A stretch of DNA of 64,000 nt, taken from positions 219,316 through 283,315 of the forward strand of contig MU619253.1 of assembly GCA_025201805.1 (NCBI GenBank), in the 5' to 3' direction. This DNA comes from Parasitella parasitica (taxonomy: Eukaryota > Mucoromycota > Mucoromycetes > Mucorales > Mucoraceae). Of the stretch, positions 32,589-45,620 are shown one piece after another. The notes under the pieces were generated by a model, which saw only the letters and a list, made by a program, of their open reading frames with translations, made no database searches and was not told the DNA's origin. The position numbers and the translations under genes were made by a program. Every line of letters begins with the position of its first letter. The first letter of the stretch is position 1.

Positions 32589-35500
32589 ATGGCATCACCT
32601 TCTCTGTTATGTAGAGTACAGGCGCTCTATTCCTTTGAATCAAACGACCCTTCCTCCTTGAAATTTGATGAAGGCGATTTCATAGATGTCTTGACTAAAT
32701 TACCCTCTGGTTGGTGGGATGGATGGTAGATGGCAAAATAATATGGTTTTTTCTAAACGCTAAAACTAACATGTCGTTAGGTGTAATGGAAGTCGCGGCT
32801 GGTTTCCTAGCAACTATGTTACAATAATCGATGAGTATGGTGGTACAGGACCAGTGGTATGCATAAAATCAAAATTGGGAATTTCATGGCAACTAACCAA
32901 TTTTAAATAGTCTCCAACGACAACACCACCAATAACAGCAACAGCAACACCACTGCCACCAATTGGGCCAAAAAATGCCACTAGAAGAATAAGCTCACAG
33001 ACAGAATTATTTGACGATAGAGTAGGATCAAGTGGAAATGAAGGCAGTAAACGCACTTCCTTACCACCCAACTGGTCAATTCAGAATCGCGAAGACGGAT
33101 CCGCAAGTTATTATTTTAATACAATCACAGGAGAAATGCGATCAACTTATCCTTACGACGATTCTGGCTCATTTTATGAAGGCGAATCCGACGAAGATTC
33201 AGCTACTTCAAGTATTGACAGCACCTCGAGGTCAGACTCTGCCTTGGAGGTCAGTTATTTACCAACATCCGAAGAATCTATCGTGTCTGACCATTCACTG
33301 AAAGACATACAACATCAACAACAGCAAGGAAAAGTATGTGCAATTTTTTTCGTTGTTGTCTCCTCAACTATAAACTTACCCCTTAATTTTATTATTCTTT
33401 CATTATAACTAGTGGATTCAGCGCACTACACCTCAGGGTCTCCCATTTTTTTATAATCTGTCAACTCACGAAACTGCATGGCATGCAGACTCACAGGTAA
33501 TCACACAGTTCAGTTGGAAATCTAACAGCTTGTGTTGACCCTATTGTATATGAAATCTTACTAGGAGCAGCAGGGATCGCCCAAAGTCCAACCTAGATTA
33601 CCCTCTAATAATGCTACTTCGCCAACATCAGCATCAGCAAAATATCCTTTTCAACCGTCTCCCTCGTTTGACAATAATGAAATTCTCACATGGAACAAGC
33701 TTTCAATTCATATCACCCTGACAATCAACAATTTAATTGCATCTGCAAAGAACTCACAGAGATCCTTGTACAAGAAATACGCTGCTCGCATAGTCGAAGC
33801 TGTAAGGTTCATGTTGGTTGCTTCAGGTACCATCAGCAAGGAATCCCTGCATATAAAAACTAGCAATGTGCTCCGATCACACCACCGCGCAATGATGGCC
33901 TCCATGTCGAAATTAGTCTTGTCGGCCCAGTTATGTGCTGATGGTACTGTACATGATATTAGCAAAATCCTAGCTGATTGTCATGAGCTACTGGTGGCTG
34001 TTCGTAATTTCATCAGCACCTGTGAAAGTATACCTGTAGAAATCAACAATGTCGACCCACATCTGATCTCTTCGCCGCAAGACGAAAGCAAAGCTCCCTG
34101 GGATACGTCCGCAATCCGACGGCAGAATTCTATATCTTCTACCTCAGGATCTGTAATGGACCATGGCATCCGAGCAAAATACGAACTGCAGCCTGACTTG
34201 ATTGAAATTCTGGACGCTTACGGTACTAGTATGCAGGAATCAATGGAGTCTCTTATGGCAAATCTCACACGCCATAGTGATTCTCGGTGTTCTTTGGCAG
34301 TTTTGCTGTTTACTCAATACAGAAATTTCGGTAACCAGAATGGCCAATTTTTGTCTATCATAGAAGACATTGATTTCAATGGAGTCATCCAGTCGCCTTT
34401 GATGAAAGATCTGGCTGTTGCCAAACAGAAACTCTTTGACGGTCTAGGTTTACTCTTCATCAAGATGCAAACAATGACGGACGACACTGTTCCCATGGAG
34501 AAGGCCACTACGGAGATGCAACAAGCTGCTCAATCCATCACTGAGGCCATCAGACTAGTGTGTGATCGTATGGCCGATTTAGTCAATGAAAAGAAGGGCC
34601 AAAGCAAGGTGATTCGGAATACGTCGAGCAATCGTAGCAGCTTGCTTGGATCCATCGACAAGGACACTTCCTTGGGTGATTTCCTACACAATGCGACCGG
34701 AAGTCACGATCTATCCTTTGATTTAAGTCTGTCTTCTTCAATGACCCTTAAAAATCCTTCTTTAACTTCTACTGAAGACTTGAAGAAGCGGTCCCAATCC
34801 TTGTCCGTAGATACTGCTCAATCTAGCGATAGTAGCAGCACCAAAGCAAGCAATCGCTCCTCTGCCCCCATCACTGAAAACACACCCACATTAATGGCCG
34901 AAACATTGAAAAACAGAGCGCATACATTGACAGAAACTCAGTCGAAACATACAAGCGCAAAATTGAAGCAGTTCTTTGGGGATGATCTACCTGATCCCAA
35001 CGCCTCTTCTAGCGATACAGCACCTACATCTCCATCAGAAATTCCCATAGGAGGAGCAAACGCATCAGGGCAAGGGCCAAGAAAAGTCTCTGCGACACCA
35101 TCGAACGTTAGTGCCAACACGGCCGGAAGTTTGCAGGAAGATGAACAACGATATCTCCAATACGACTACAGTGCCAATGAAATTGTTTTTACCGTCGAGG
35201 GCACTGTCAAAGGAGGCACTCTTCGTGCACTTGTCGAGCGCATGACTTTGCATGACTATTTAGATATGAACTTCAACAGCACCTTTTTACTTACGTACCG
35301 ATCGTTCTGTACTTCTATGGAATTATTGGAATTGCTCGAAGCCAGATATAATATACAACCGCCTGCCGATCTTACACCCGAGGAGCTAGAAATATGGGTT
35401 ACCAAGAAGCAAAAGTTGATTCGATTGCGTGTGTTCAATGTGCTCAAGATCTGGCTGGAGCAATACTATTACGAAGAAGATTCGGTGATTTTGGATCGCT

Positions 35501-36538
35501 TGCTGCATTTCACAAACACCAGCATCAAGGACACACTGAGTTTTTCTGCTTACCAACTGGAGCGCCTAATTCAAAAGCGCAAAGAAGCCTGCAAAGATCT
35601 TAAAAAGCTAGTCATCACTCAGCAGCAAGATTCCCCTGACCCTATATTACCAAAAAATTTGAAAAAGTTCCGTCTTTTGGATCTAGACGCAATTGAAATG
35701 GCACGTCAATTAACCCTAATGGACTTTAAGCTGTACAGCTCAATCAAACCAGTCGAATGTCTTGACAAAGCCTGGTCCCGTGACACTACCCCAAATGATG
35801 ACCATCATACGCCTGTGGCACGTAACATCCAATCTTCAATTGACTATTGTAACCAGGTTACCACTTGGGTCTCTGACGAGATTTTGAGTCAATCCGAAGT
35901 CAAGAGAAGAAGCGCACTCATCAAATACTGGGTCAGCGTTGCCGAACGCTGTCGTACTCTTAACAATTTCAACACCTGCATGGCTATTCTGTCTGCATTT
36001 GACAATAGTGCTGTTGGCCGCCTCAAGCGTACCTGGGAAATGGTTGGTGCACGAACAAATCACACTGTTGCGAATATCCGTAAATTAATGGGAGCAAGTC
36101 GTAATTTTAATCAATACAGAGCTCTGATTCATTCTGTGAACCCTCCTTGTATTCCTTTTCTGGGCATCTACCTCCAGGATCTCACCTTCATTGAGGACGG
36201 TAATCCAAACTTTCTCAAGACATCCAAGGATTTGATCAACTTTGCCAAGCGTGCCAAGACTGCTGAGGTTATCCGCGAAATCCAACAATATCAAACTATG
36301 GGCTATCAGTTTAGAGCCGTGGACGAAATCCAGAGCTTTATTCTCGATAGTTTGCACAGCTCTCGTGATGAAGATCAATTGTACAAAGAAAGTTTGAAAC
36401 TTGAACCAAAGTAAGTTGCCGTATAACCATTTTATGATTACAATTAATTGACCCTTCTTTTTTTTTTTTTTTTTGCGTATCAGGGAACGAGATGATGAAA
36501 AGATTACACGACTCTTGCAGGAATCAGGTTTCTTGTAA
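32589..36538 (+). CDS. Cdc25-like Ras guanine-nucleotide exchange factor (SH3-WW-WW-RasGEF_N-RasGEF)
   Basis: Six exons (32589-32725, 32781-32856, 32911-33333, 33413-33496, 33565-36410, 36484-36538) join in frame to 1206 residues. SH3 at about residues 7-67 (CRVQALYSFE, LPSGWWDGW, GWFPSNYV). The first WW-like segment is LPPNWSIQNREDGSASYYFN, the second IQRTTPQGLPFFYNLSTHET. A helical/disordered middle follows. RasGEF_N is near residue 720 onward (GGTLRALVERMTLHDYLD, FLLTYRSFC) and RasGEF catalytic near 880-1150 (DLDAIEMARQLTLMDFKLY, WVSDEIL, NFNTCMAILSAFDNSAVGRLKRTW, PPCIPFLGIYLQDLTFIEDGNP, NFAKRAKTAEVI). Activates Ras upstream of adenylyl cyclase at membranes; domain order as in yeast Cdc25 with added WW modules. 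Confidence 0.93.
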
Positions 36539-36589
36539 ATAACCAAACTAATACTTATAATATTATACACTTTAACGCGCACACAAACA

Positions 36590-36644
36590 CTCACTCTCTC
36601 ACTCACTCACTCACTCACTCACTCACTCACTCACTCACTCACTC
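36590..36644. repeat. (TCAC)n tetranucleotide microsatellite
   Basis: About twelve consecutive units of cact/tcac right after the RasGEF stop codon region, flanked by CT-rich sequence. Likely polymorphic in length. Confidence 0.9.
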
Positions 36645-37738
36645 TCATATATACACTTAAAATTCAAAGCATTCAATATCCTTATTATTACCATTTAATT
36701 TTTACTTTTTCATTCTTTTATCACTTACACAACTACCCATCAATCAATATAATGAAAAACTACTTATTTTATAAATATAGTGGCTCTACCTTTTCAAGTA
36801 CAGCGGCTCTATACAATAAATTGCATGATTATCCAATATATGATTACATATAGTATTGGAGGGTTTTGTACATAAATGAATCCGAAGCGATCTCATATGA
36901 TAAATGATAGGATACAAAAATTTCCCACGACTCTGTGGAGTCTTGTAACCTTTTAAAGATACATAACATCTCTCTGAACTCTCTGAATAATAATCGTGCG
37001 AGCGATAACATGTATGCTCCAAGAGATATTCATAGTACATCTCTTGACTAGCTTATTATTATCGGCGGATACGTGTGCTGCGAATAATATATGCACCTAT
37101 ACTACCGGTATATAAAGTATGCAAATTTCAATAGAGGGCTGGAATTTAATAGTGTTAAAATTGAGTTTTTTATTTTTATTTTGGCGATGATCAAGTCTAA
37201 ACCAGAGTTATGGCATATAGAAATTAGTTGCAATGAGCTTGTATATAATTATGATAGATATTCTCATTGAAGTTTCGGTATCAGTTTAGGTTTATATGCA
37301 TACAACAAGTCATATATGCAATTAAGATGCTTTCAATGAATAATTGAAGCATGTAATGTGAATAAATTATACCAGACATCCCTTGTGGATTTCAAAATAG
37401 CCTTGATATAACAACATCCAACAATGAAAAAAACTTTATTCCTAACTATCACAAGAGGCAAACTGTGTAATTTTCTGCCAGTTTATCTGCGTATAAGACT
37501 TGAAGTTTGGTAAGATGTTATTACAGTGTTCTGAATTCTGAAGTTTATAAAAGGTTCAATACTGGTATCAAATATGTCTGATATTCTTTCACCTTAGTTT
37601 ATGCATATCCCGGCTTTTAAAATTCTTTTGCATCTGAAGTATTATACTGCCAGCTCTTAACTATCGTCTTATAAATAATTTACAGTGATTCCTGATCATC
37701 ATCACAAGGTAAATATAATAGCCAATTCATGCTTACAG

Positions 37739-38095
37739 TAAATCTGCCTCGACAAAGTTAAGCAATCGGCTGTTGGTGTGCGCCCTCTTGGTATACTTGC
37801 ATAAATTTTCGCTGGAATAAAAAACCCAAGTCTACGCATTCTTCCAACAGGGCGCCCTAGACTAGATGGTACAGGGCTTACATATTATTTGAATTCCAAG
37901 GATCTAATGAATCGTGCTATTTATGAGAGGGGAGGCAAGTCAAAGCGAAAGGATGTAGATCCCCATAAATCAGAAAGAGCTAAACACGCTGTGCAGTTGT
38001 TTTCCATATATGCACCTCCTCAATCATTTGTATTTCTCAACCCTGGTACATTGAAGCATGAATCAAATTTCCTTGACGCGTTCGCAAGTTTATAA
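37739..38095 (+). other. Unexplained frame, possible gene relic
   Basis: From 37804 to the TAA at 38093-38095 one plus-strand frame is open and reads IKNPSLRILPTGRPRLDG, then a basic stretch (GGKSKRKDVDPHKSERAKH) and SIYAPPQSFVFLNPGTLKH. Upstream the same frame continues after a single TAA. On the minus strand part of the same DNA is also nearly open (GRPVGRMRRLG), so the coding strand is uncertain. The imperfect inverted pair GCGCCCTCTTGG (37780-37791) / CCAACAGGGCGC (37844-37855) lies inside. No family recognised. Confidence 0.3.
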
Positions 38096-38547
38096 TATAC
38101 AGCGCATACAGTCTTTATGGTTCAATCAATTGGTCTATTCTCATGGTTTATTGTAGCTATTAGTACCAAATAAATAAGCGATTCGATCCTTGTTGTACGG
38201 TAGCAGGTATTCGGGGCAGTGATTACTCTCAAGTTAATTCCTATATGGTCTTTGTATATATGATCATTCATATACTGATTGTTGCTGACAAACCTTAAAA
38301 TGCCATTACGGCGCTCTTGATGAGGGCAACGGCCTTCACCGTGACCACTGCAATCGAGTTGCTCGTGAGATTTTTTGACATATTCCTAATCTCTAGGTAG
38401 ATTCCCCCTTACTAATGTGGGGAAAAAAGAAGCATCACCATCCCTTTTATTATCCCCGTAACTTTTCAACTTGTTTGCTAGCCTCCTTTTTTTTTTATTT
38501 ATATATATATATATTTACATCTCTATCTATATAGTAAAACAAATATA

Positions 38548-39788
38548 ATGACTATTAAAGCTGTGATTTTTGACATTGGTACATCTACAATTCATACAAC
38601 TGTGACATAGATCCAAAGCTAACATCCAAGAAATAAGGTGGTGTGTGTGTTGGATCGCCCATGGCAGGAATTCATAGATTTGAACAACAGCATGGCTTGC
38701 CTAGAAATTATATCAATGTAGCCATGTAAGAATAGCCCTACATGACATGACCAGAAAAACTATGCATATTGACCTTTTTTATAACAATATCGATTATTTT
38801 TGCTGCTGTTGCAGTGTTCAGCAAGGTGAGCATGGTGCATTTCAAGTAAGTTTTTATTGCAATTTCCATATGGACTATGTCATTGACGACCGAAAAAAAA
38901 AACCCCCTAGAAATTAGAACGAGGCGAAATCAAACTGCATGATTTCTACCAGGATTTTGGTGCACAATTGTCGCATTCATCCAACAAAGAGCACTACAGA
39001 TCGTACCTTGCTAAATCCGGAAAAGGTAATAGCACCATAAACTAAAAGTTTGCTGCATTCAGCATTGATCAGCAACAGTAAACAAACCCTCATTTCTGAT
39101 TTTATAGTTGTCCCATCAACTATTCCTGACATTACTGTGGATGGAAAAGAACTTTTCACCACCATGATGGCGGAAACGGCAAGATTGGACCCTCACATCT
39201 TCCTTGCTATCCAAAAATTGAAAGGCAAGTGAGGAAAATATGGTCAATAAGCGTAAGCTATGTGTTTACATTGCTTCTTGTTGTGTACATAGCCAGTGGT
39301 AAATACACTATTGCTGCCCTCACCAATAACTTTGATCTTCCTGAAGACGATTTAAAAGAAGCTGAAGCCATGGGTGCATCAGCAGCAAACCGACTCCGCG
39401 CACTGTTTGATCATTTCATTGAGTCTCGCTTGATTGGGTTGAGGTATGTAACGTTCTTCAAGACTAGCGAATACTGAATCAACAGCACGCAGGAAACCTG
39501 ATCCTAAAATCTACCATTACGCCTGTAAAGAAATCGGGATTCAGCCCAACGAAGCCATCTTTCTGGATGACATTGGCATGAACCTTCGATCAGCCAACAA
39601 ACTTGGCATGAACACCATCCGTAAGTTGCTTTGAGAATTTGTTTTTATTTTTATATGTATGGTGATAATAATATATACATGAAATGCAATATACAGAGGT
39701 AAAAATGGGATATTCGGAAGACGCAGTAAAGCAATTGGAAGCGTTGACAGGTCTAGATTTGCACAGCAAACTTGTTTCCAGACTTTAA
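38548..39788 (+). CDS. HAD-superfamily hydrolase (ACAD10/epoxide-hydrolase N-domain-like)
   Basis: About eight short exons; the first join (phase 1) gives AVIFDIGGVCVGSPMAGIHR. The nucleophile Asp is in FDIGG; the second Asp of the classical DxD is Gly, as in the FDxGGV subgroup. Later motifs are LTNNFDLP (motif II, Thr), KPDPKIYHYACKEIGI (Lys, motif III) and FLDDIGMNLRSANKLGM (motif IV acidic pair), ending LHSKLVSRL. The small alpha cap (QQHGLP...GEIKLHDFYQDFGAQL) fits subfamily IA. Likely a soluble phosphatase or dehalogenase-like hydrolase of unknown substrate. The stop codon lies 65 bases from the 3' end of the convergent unknown gene. Confidence 0.85.
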
Positions 39789-39853
39789 ATAAAATTACAT
39801 TTGATGGAGGAGCAGAGTTGCATCATAAACTATGTACAATTTACGACCTTCTC

Positions 39854-41476
39854 TCAGGATTTCATCTGCTTTTGATAGTGATGGCTGTACAGACAAATAT
39901 ACTGGGTTAATGCAAGCACGCACACACATACCATGTAAAATATATTACACTTACCAAACAGGGAGTGCCTTTCATTTCTTCTTCTTGTTGCTGCTGCTGC
40001 TGCTGCTGCTGCTGTTCGTTTTGGTAGTTAATCCAAGTTGCAAGAGCCTCCTTAACCAATGAGTCGGGAGCTAGGGCGAACTTTGCATCGTCTTGATGGT
40101 GGTGGTGGTGCTGCTGCTGCTGCTGCTGGGATTGATGGGGAATCATGAATGTAAATCCAAACCGCTTCTGTTCCTCCGATGCCTTGATTGTGAGCGAAGC
40201 AATGACTACTTTGAGCAGCAGCTTCTGTTTTCCCGTTATGGAATCGTAAGTTTTGTAGAGCAAAAACGACGAAAAAGAAGGAGAGGGAGGAGGCAGTGTG
40301 ATAGAGTTGGTTTTCGTGATGGTATATTGGTTTAGCTGGTATGATCTTTTTAGCAATCCTTTAATGCTCGAGTGTGCTTTCTAATGTGCATGTATAAAGT
40401 GTCAAAACCAATGTCTCTTTCAATCCATCTTAAATGTGGCAGACAGCAGCACTAACCTTATGTACGTGTATAATGTGTGGCTGTAGAGTTAAATCTAAAT
40501 CGGCCTCTGAACTTATCTCTCGGTCAAACTGGCTCTGCGGTTGGGGAGAGCTGGGCGGCGTAAGTAATCCTGCATCTGATGATGGCTTCTTGTTATCAGG
40601 TGGCAGTAATTTCACTGCATTCTGACCGATAGTGTCACTTTTTATGCTGCTGGACTCGATAGGAGTCATTGTTTCTTTGGAAACGGCTTTTTCAATTTTG
40701 AATAGAGAAGCATCCCTACGCACAGCAACATGGATTGTCGCTGACTGTGTGATCTCCTCTTCATCGTCGTCTTCGCTATCGTCCAAGCTTACGCTGTTAT
40801 GTTTGGGTGGCAGCGGCGAGAATGAGATTTGCTTCTTTCTGAAGGCTGGTTTTACATGGAACGTTTTATGGTCAAAGAGAGAGTCAGGGGAGGAGGGCCG
40901 TCTGCTGTTGATGGCTGGGAGCGAGTCAGACTTGAATTGCAATGATGTAACTCGGTCGATTATTCTGTATGTATGTCCATTGTATGTATGATACCGAGCA
41001 GGCGCATCTACCATGTAGTAATGTGTCATTTTAGATACTTTAAAATAAAATCGACTCCTTAAAATTTAGATCATACCTGACAATAGCACAATAGGCATCA
41101 AGTCATCGCCACATTGGCTGCCACCATTGTTGGTTGCAATTGTTGTATTATCGCTGCTGCTACTCTGGCTATAACAGCTGCTTGAATTGCTACGATAGTT
41201 GTACTGCTGCAGACTCCACATCGAGCTCTTTCGATCCATCGTCTTTACAATGCGTACATCAAAGTCAGATCTCTTTTTCTCTTGCTGCAACGAGTCCAAC
41301 TTTGACTGGATGACTTTAGACATCTCAATGACTTTGCTATATCTGTCTCTGTCTTTCTCTGATTCTAATTGTCTCGCCAGCTTGGATAGCTCTCGTTCCT
41401 GGTGCTGAATTGACGATAGCAAATTGATTTGCGAGCAAATGTCGTGGGTTTGTAGGTCGACTTCTTCTTGGCCCAT
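39854..41476 (-). CDS. Unknown Q/H-rich protein with N-terminal coiled coil
   Basis: Exons 41476-41077, 41037-40457, 40380-39955 and 39901-39854 stay in frame (484 residues). The first intron would be only 39 nt, so that junction is uncertain. N-terminal helix about residues 20-75 (SSIQHQERELSKLARQLE.., then QSKLDSLQQEKKRSD) is a probable coiled coil. Then a Ser/Asn/Gln patch, a motif VDAPARYHTYNGHTYRIIDRVTSLQF, and disordered acidic and proline segments. A better-ordered part follows (LLKVVIASLTIKASEEQKRFGFTFMIPHQ) before poly-Q/His runs and a final helix LVKEALATWINYQNEQ. No family recognised. The order suggests a regulatory scaffold rather than an enzyme. Confidence 0.6.
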
Positions 41477-43772
41477 AATCGTTTTCTTGTTTCTTTCTTT
41501 TTTTTTTCGATTTTTTGTTTATATTTGGAAACGAAAATAAAGAAGAAAAAAGAGGCTCAAGCGCTTTTTTTTTGGCAAACAAATAATGGCACAAAAATTA
41601 AGGAGTAAAAGAGAACAAGGGGAGTTCTTGTTAGGCAACTGTGTAGACACATTTAAAGCTTATATAATTCACTGTCATAAGGACGCCCCTCCAGTCTCCC
41701 CTATGAATTTGATTTCTGTACATGATGTTTGTCAAGTAATATCTTTACTCGAGAACTATTGTTAGTTTATGTGCATCAAAAAAAAAAAAAAAAAAAAAAA
41801 CTATTGCATTTTGCATTTCATGTGTACAGCTGCAATTGGGTTTCTTGTTGTTTTTGGCATATAATAATTGTTATTAATAGAATACAAGTGTATAGCTCTC
41901 GTTTGCATATTTACTATACATACACTGGGATAGTGGCAGTGTTTATCTCAAGCAGAGATATTGTAAATGGTGCTAATTCTTACATTCTGATCATCGTTTA
42001 TTTATACAACATGTATGTATAGAATCGTGTATGGTCATATATATATAAAGCCCCACTTGTTAATTTACTTCATATACATACAACTTACCCCTTTTTTCGT
42101 ATTGTGAAAATTCTGATTTTTAGCAACTACATCTTTGTTATAGCACTACCCACAGTTTTGTAGTGTATACTCAACCACTCCTCTTTTCTATAATAAATAT
42201 TACAGGCATCATTTCTCCTGATCAGAAGTGAAATTAAAATTCATTACTATAACAATATATGTATACAAATATATTAATGATCGCAGAGATAAAAATCATA
42301 TAGGCGCTCAAAAAGCTTGTCTGACGACCTCGCGGAATAGTGCTTATTTCTTAGTATATGGACTATAAATCATAGGATAAACAATAGGTTACACCAAGCA
42401 CTTTTGCATCGCACACATGTGAACAACGGATGAAAGCATCGCCGAGAAGCAAGAAGGAGGCGGTGGTAGTTGGCAATGTGGCCTCTGTCAAAACTCAGTT
42501 GCTTTTGCCAAAAAGACGAATACAGCCCCCCCTCTGCGCTTGGCGCTTGGTGCTACGTGATGGGCATCGCCAATGAAATATGCACATAGTTCTACAGCAT
42601 CACACTGCTGCAAAAATTCTGAAAGATCCACAAGTGGGCTCTTTCCCTTCAATACAGCCTTGTGGTCAAGTAGTTTAGTCTCAGAGCAGCCATTAGAATA
42701 CGGTACTAGTTTCAATCTTGATTGGTAGATACGCACATACTTTAGCACGACTTGATTACTTTATTTTTTATTTTTTATTTTTTCGTTTGAAGCGGCACAG
42801 GATGTCTGAAAGCTCTTTGAAGTATCTGAGATTAGGGGAAAGACAATGTTATGTGTGTATAATTTATTGTTCTCTGCTGTAATCGGATAAATGGCTGGGC
42901 TGCACAACCCAAAAAATACACGTTTATGATAACCCTGACTCAGAGACAAGCGCCAAAAAACAACATACATCCCATGTTGTCATGTCATAATCCATTGAGG
43001 AATATTCATAAAACATAGTTATCAGATGAAAACTAGAGCGTAATGTCAACAAGAGCGACACTACACTTTGATTATCCATCTTTGTCAAGAAAATGGTTTA
43101 CCTCTTCTGATGCAGCTCCCTTGAGGATAATTCCAGGGATTTGCAAATGTCGGACATGTTGATATCTTTTGTTGGCAGATGTGTAGCTTAGCGTGCTTTT
43201 TCTGGTACTCCTTACAGTCTTGCACTTACTCCTTACAAATCGGTGATGTCTGATGGCGTGTTGGTATACATCTCACGAAATGATGCCACCGCTGAGGCCA
43301 ACTTGTGATGGTGTTTTGCGAGGAAATTGTCGTGTCATGTAATGGGTCAAGCAATTTTTTTTTTTTTTTTTTTTTTTTACTACAATGTCTTTCGGTAAAC
43401 ATACAAGAAGTGAACTTGCACATTGTTTCCATTGTTACTTGTACAAGTTGAGCTTTCTGCTTGATTTCTATCATTAAATCAAATAGAGTAGAGTCAATTG
43501 TGGCATCTTTGCCGTATCATAAATACCTGGACGTTCACTTTTGCTGTGGCTATTTCAGGACTAACAAAAAGACATTTGACCTTTATTATAAAACATAAAA
43601 ACATAAAGAAAGGGGGGGGGGGAGAATAGTCTGTAGCAAAGTTTGAGCTCAAAGACTTTTTCAGTAGGCAACAAGCTTGTCTTAAGGAACGAAAGGCGCT
43701 CTCTTTATCCTTGTAACGTTTGACTACATGTCAAAATTTCTGCCAGGTATTTTTTTTTTTTTTTTTTTTTTT

Positions 43773-43782
43773 NNNNNNNNNN
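43773..43782. other. Assembly gap (10 N)
   Basis: Ten Ns directly after a 22-nt T-run, so the true distance across the gap is unknown. Typical of a scaffold join placed at a homopolymer. Confidence 0.98.
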
Positions 43783-44126
43783 TAATTGTAAGGTTTGATT
43801 AAGCTGCCTCATTCTTGAACATTGCTGATTATATGTAAGCCCAGGAAATACATCTAGTTTTTAAGAATTTTCTCGTACTACCCATCTTCCAGTCCAGGGG
43901 CAAAAATGTATGAAAAAGAAGCATGTTGTGCTACAACATGTGCCTGGAGAGCTGCTTGCGTGGAACCGGAATTGAGCCATGTAATAACGTATGATGGTGT
44001 GCGTCTAAGGTATGTAGCTCTTGTTCCGTGCAAGCCGATAGAGCATACATGAAGATTATTATTGGATAATTGCTATTTTATAATCGACATAAGTTTATTT
44101 TCGCTTTTATAGGCTAAGAGGGGGGC

Positions 44127-44157
<31 letters not shown>

Positions 44158-44162
44158 TGTAT
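44127..44162. repeat. (GTAT)n microsatellite
   Basis: About eight consecutive tatg units on the plus strand, near the 3' side of the C2H2 gene. Confidence 0.9.
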
Positions 44163-44367
44163 TTATATCAAAGGATGGGCAGTTATGAAAGGTTTGGCAT
44201 GTGGCAGTAAAACAAAAATAAAAAAATAAAAAAAAAGGGTTCATAATTTCCGGCATAAAAGGTTCTTCTGTTGTATACATGAGTAAATGAGTGTAACAAA
44301 ACACGTGAAGCAAATATCATTTAAGGAGTGGACGGGTTCAGCGTATGTAGAGGGTAACAGGGGATCA

Positions 44368-45620
<1,253 letters not shown>

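Larger units (their letters stand above)
36539..38547. other. Intergenic region with microsatellite and an unexplained ORF
   Basis: About 2 kb. Holds a (TCAC)n microsatellite (about 36590-36644) in the presumed 3' UTR of the RasGEF gene, AT-rich sequence, and an unexplained open frame near 37800-38095. A short pyrimidine tract and a TA run (about 38500-38512) lie just ahead of the HAD gene. No recognised gene. Confidence 0.5.
41477..44367. other. Long intergenic region with homopolymers, microsatellite and an assembly gap
   Basis: About 2.9 kb. A-run at about 41779-41799, T-runs at 43357-43378 and 43751-43772, G-run at about 43612-43621, the N gap, and a (GTAT)n run at 44127-44162. Two adjacent minus-strand frames (42970-42761 and 42748-42488) have non-trivial composition (PYSNGCSETKLLDHKAVLKG, DLSEFLQQCDAVELCAYF) but no family match and are separated by a stop; possibly a decayed gene. 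Nothing else coding was seen. Confidence 0.5.

Noticed and set aside
32330-32661. Overlapping Phe/Ser/Val-rich ORFs
   Set aside because: All are produced by T/C and GTT repeats between the decarboxylase and RasGEF genes.
37780-37855. MITE called from the GCGCCCT inverted pair
   Set aside because: Only 12 imperfect bases at 76-bp outer spacing, no target-site duplication or second genomic copy seen in the window; left as an open observation instead.
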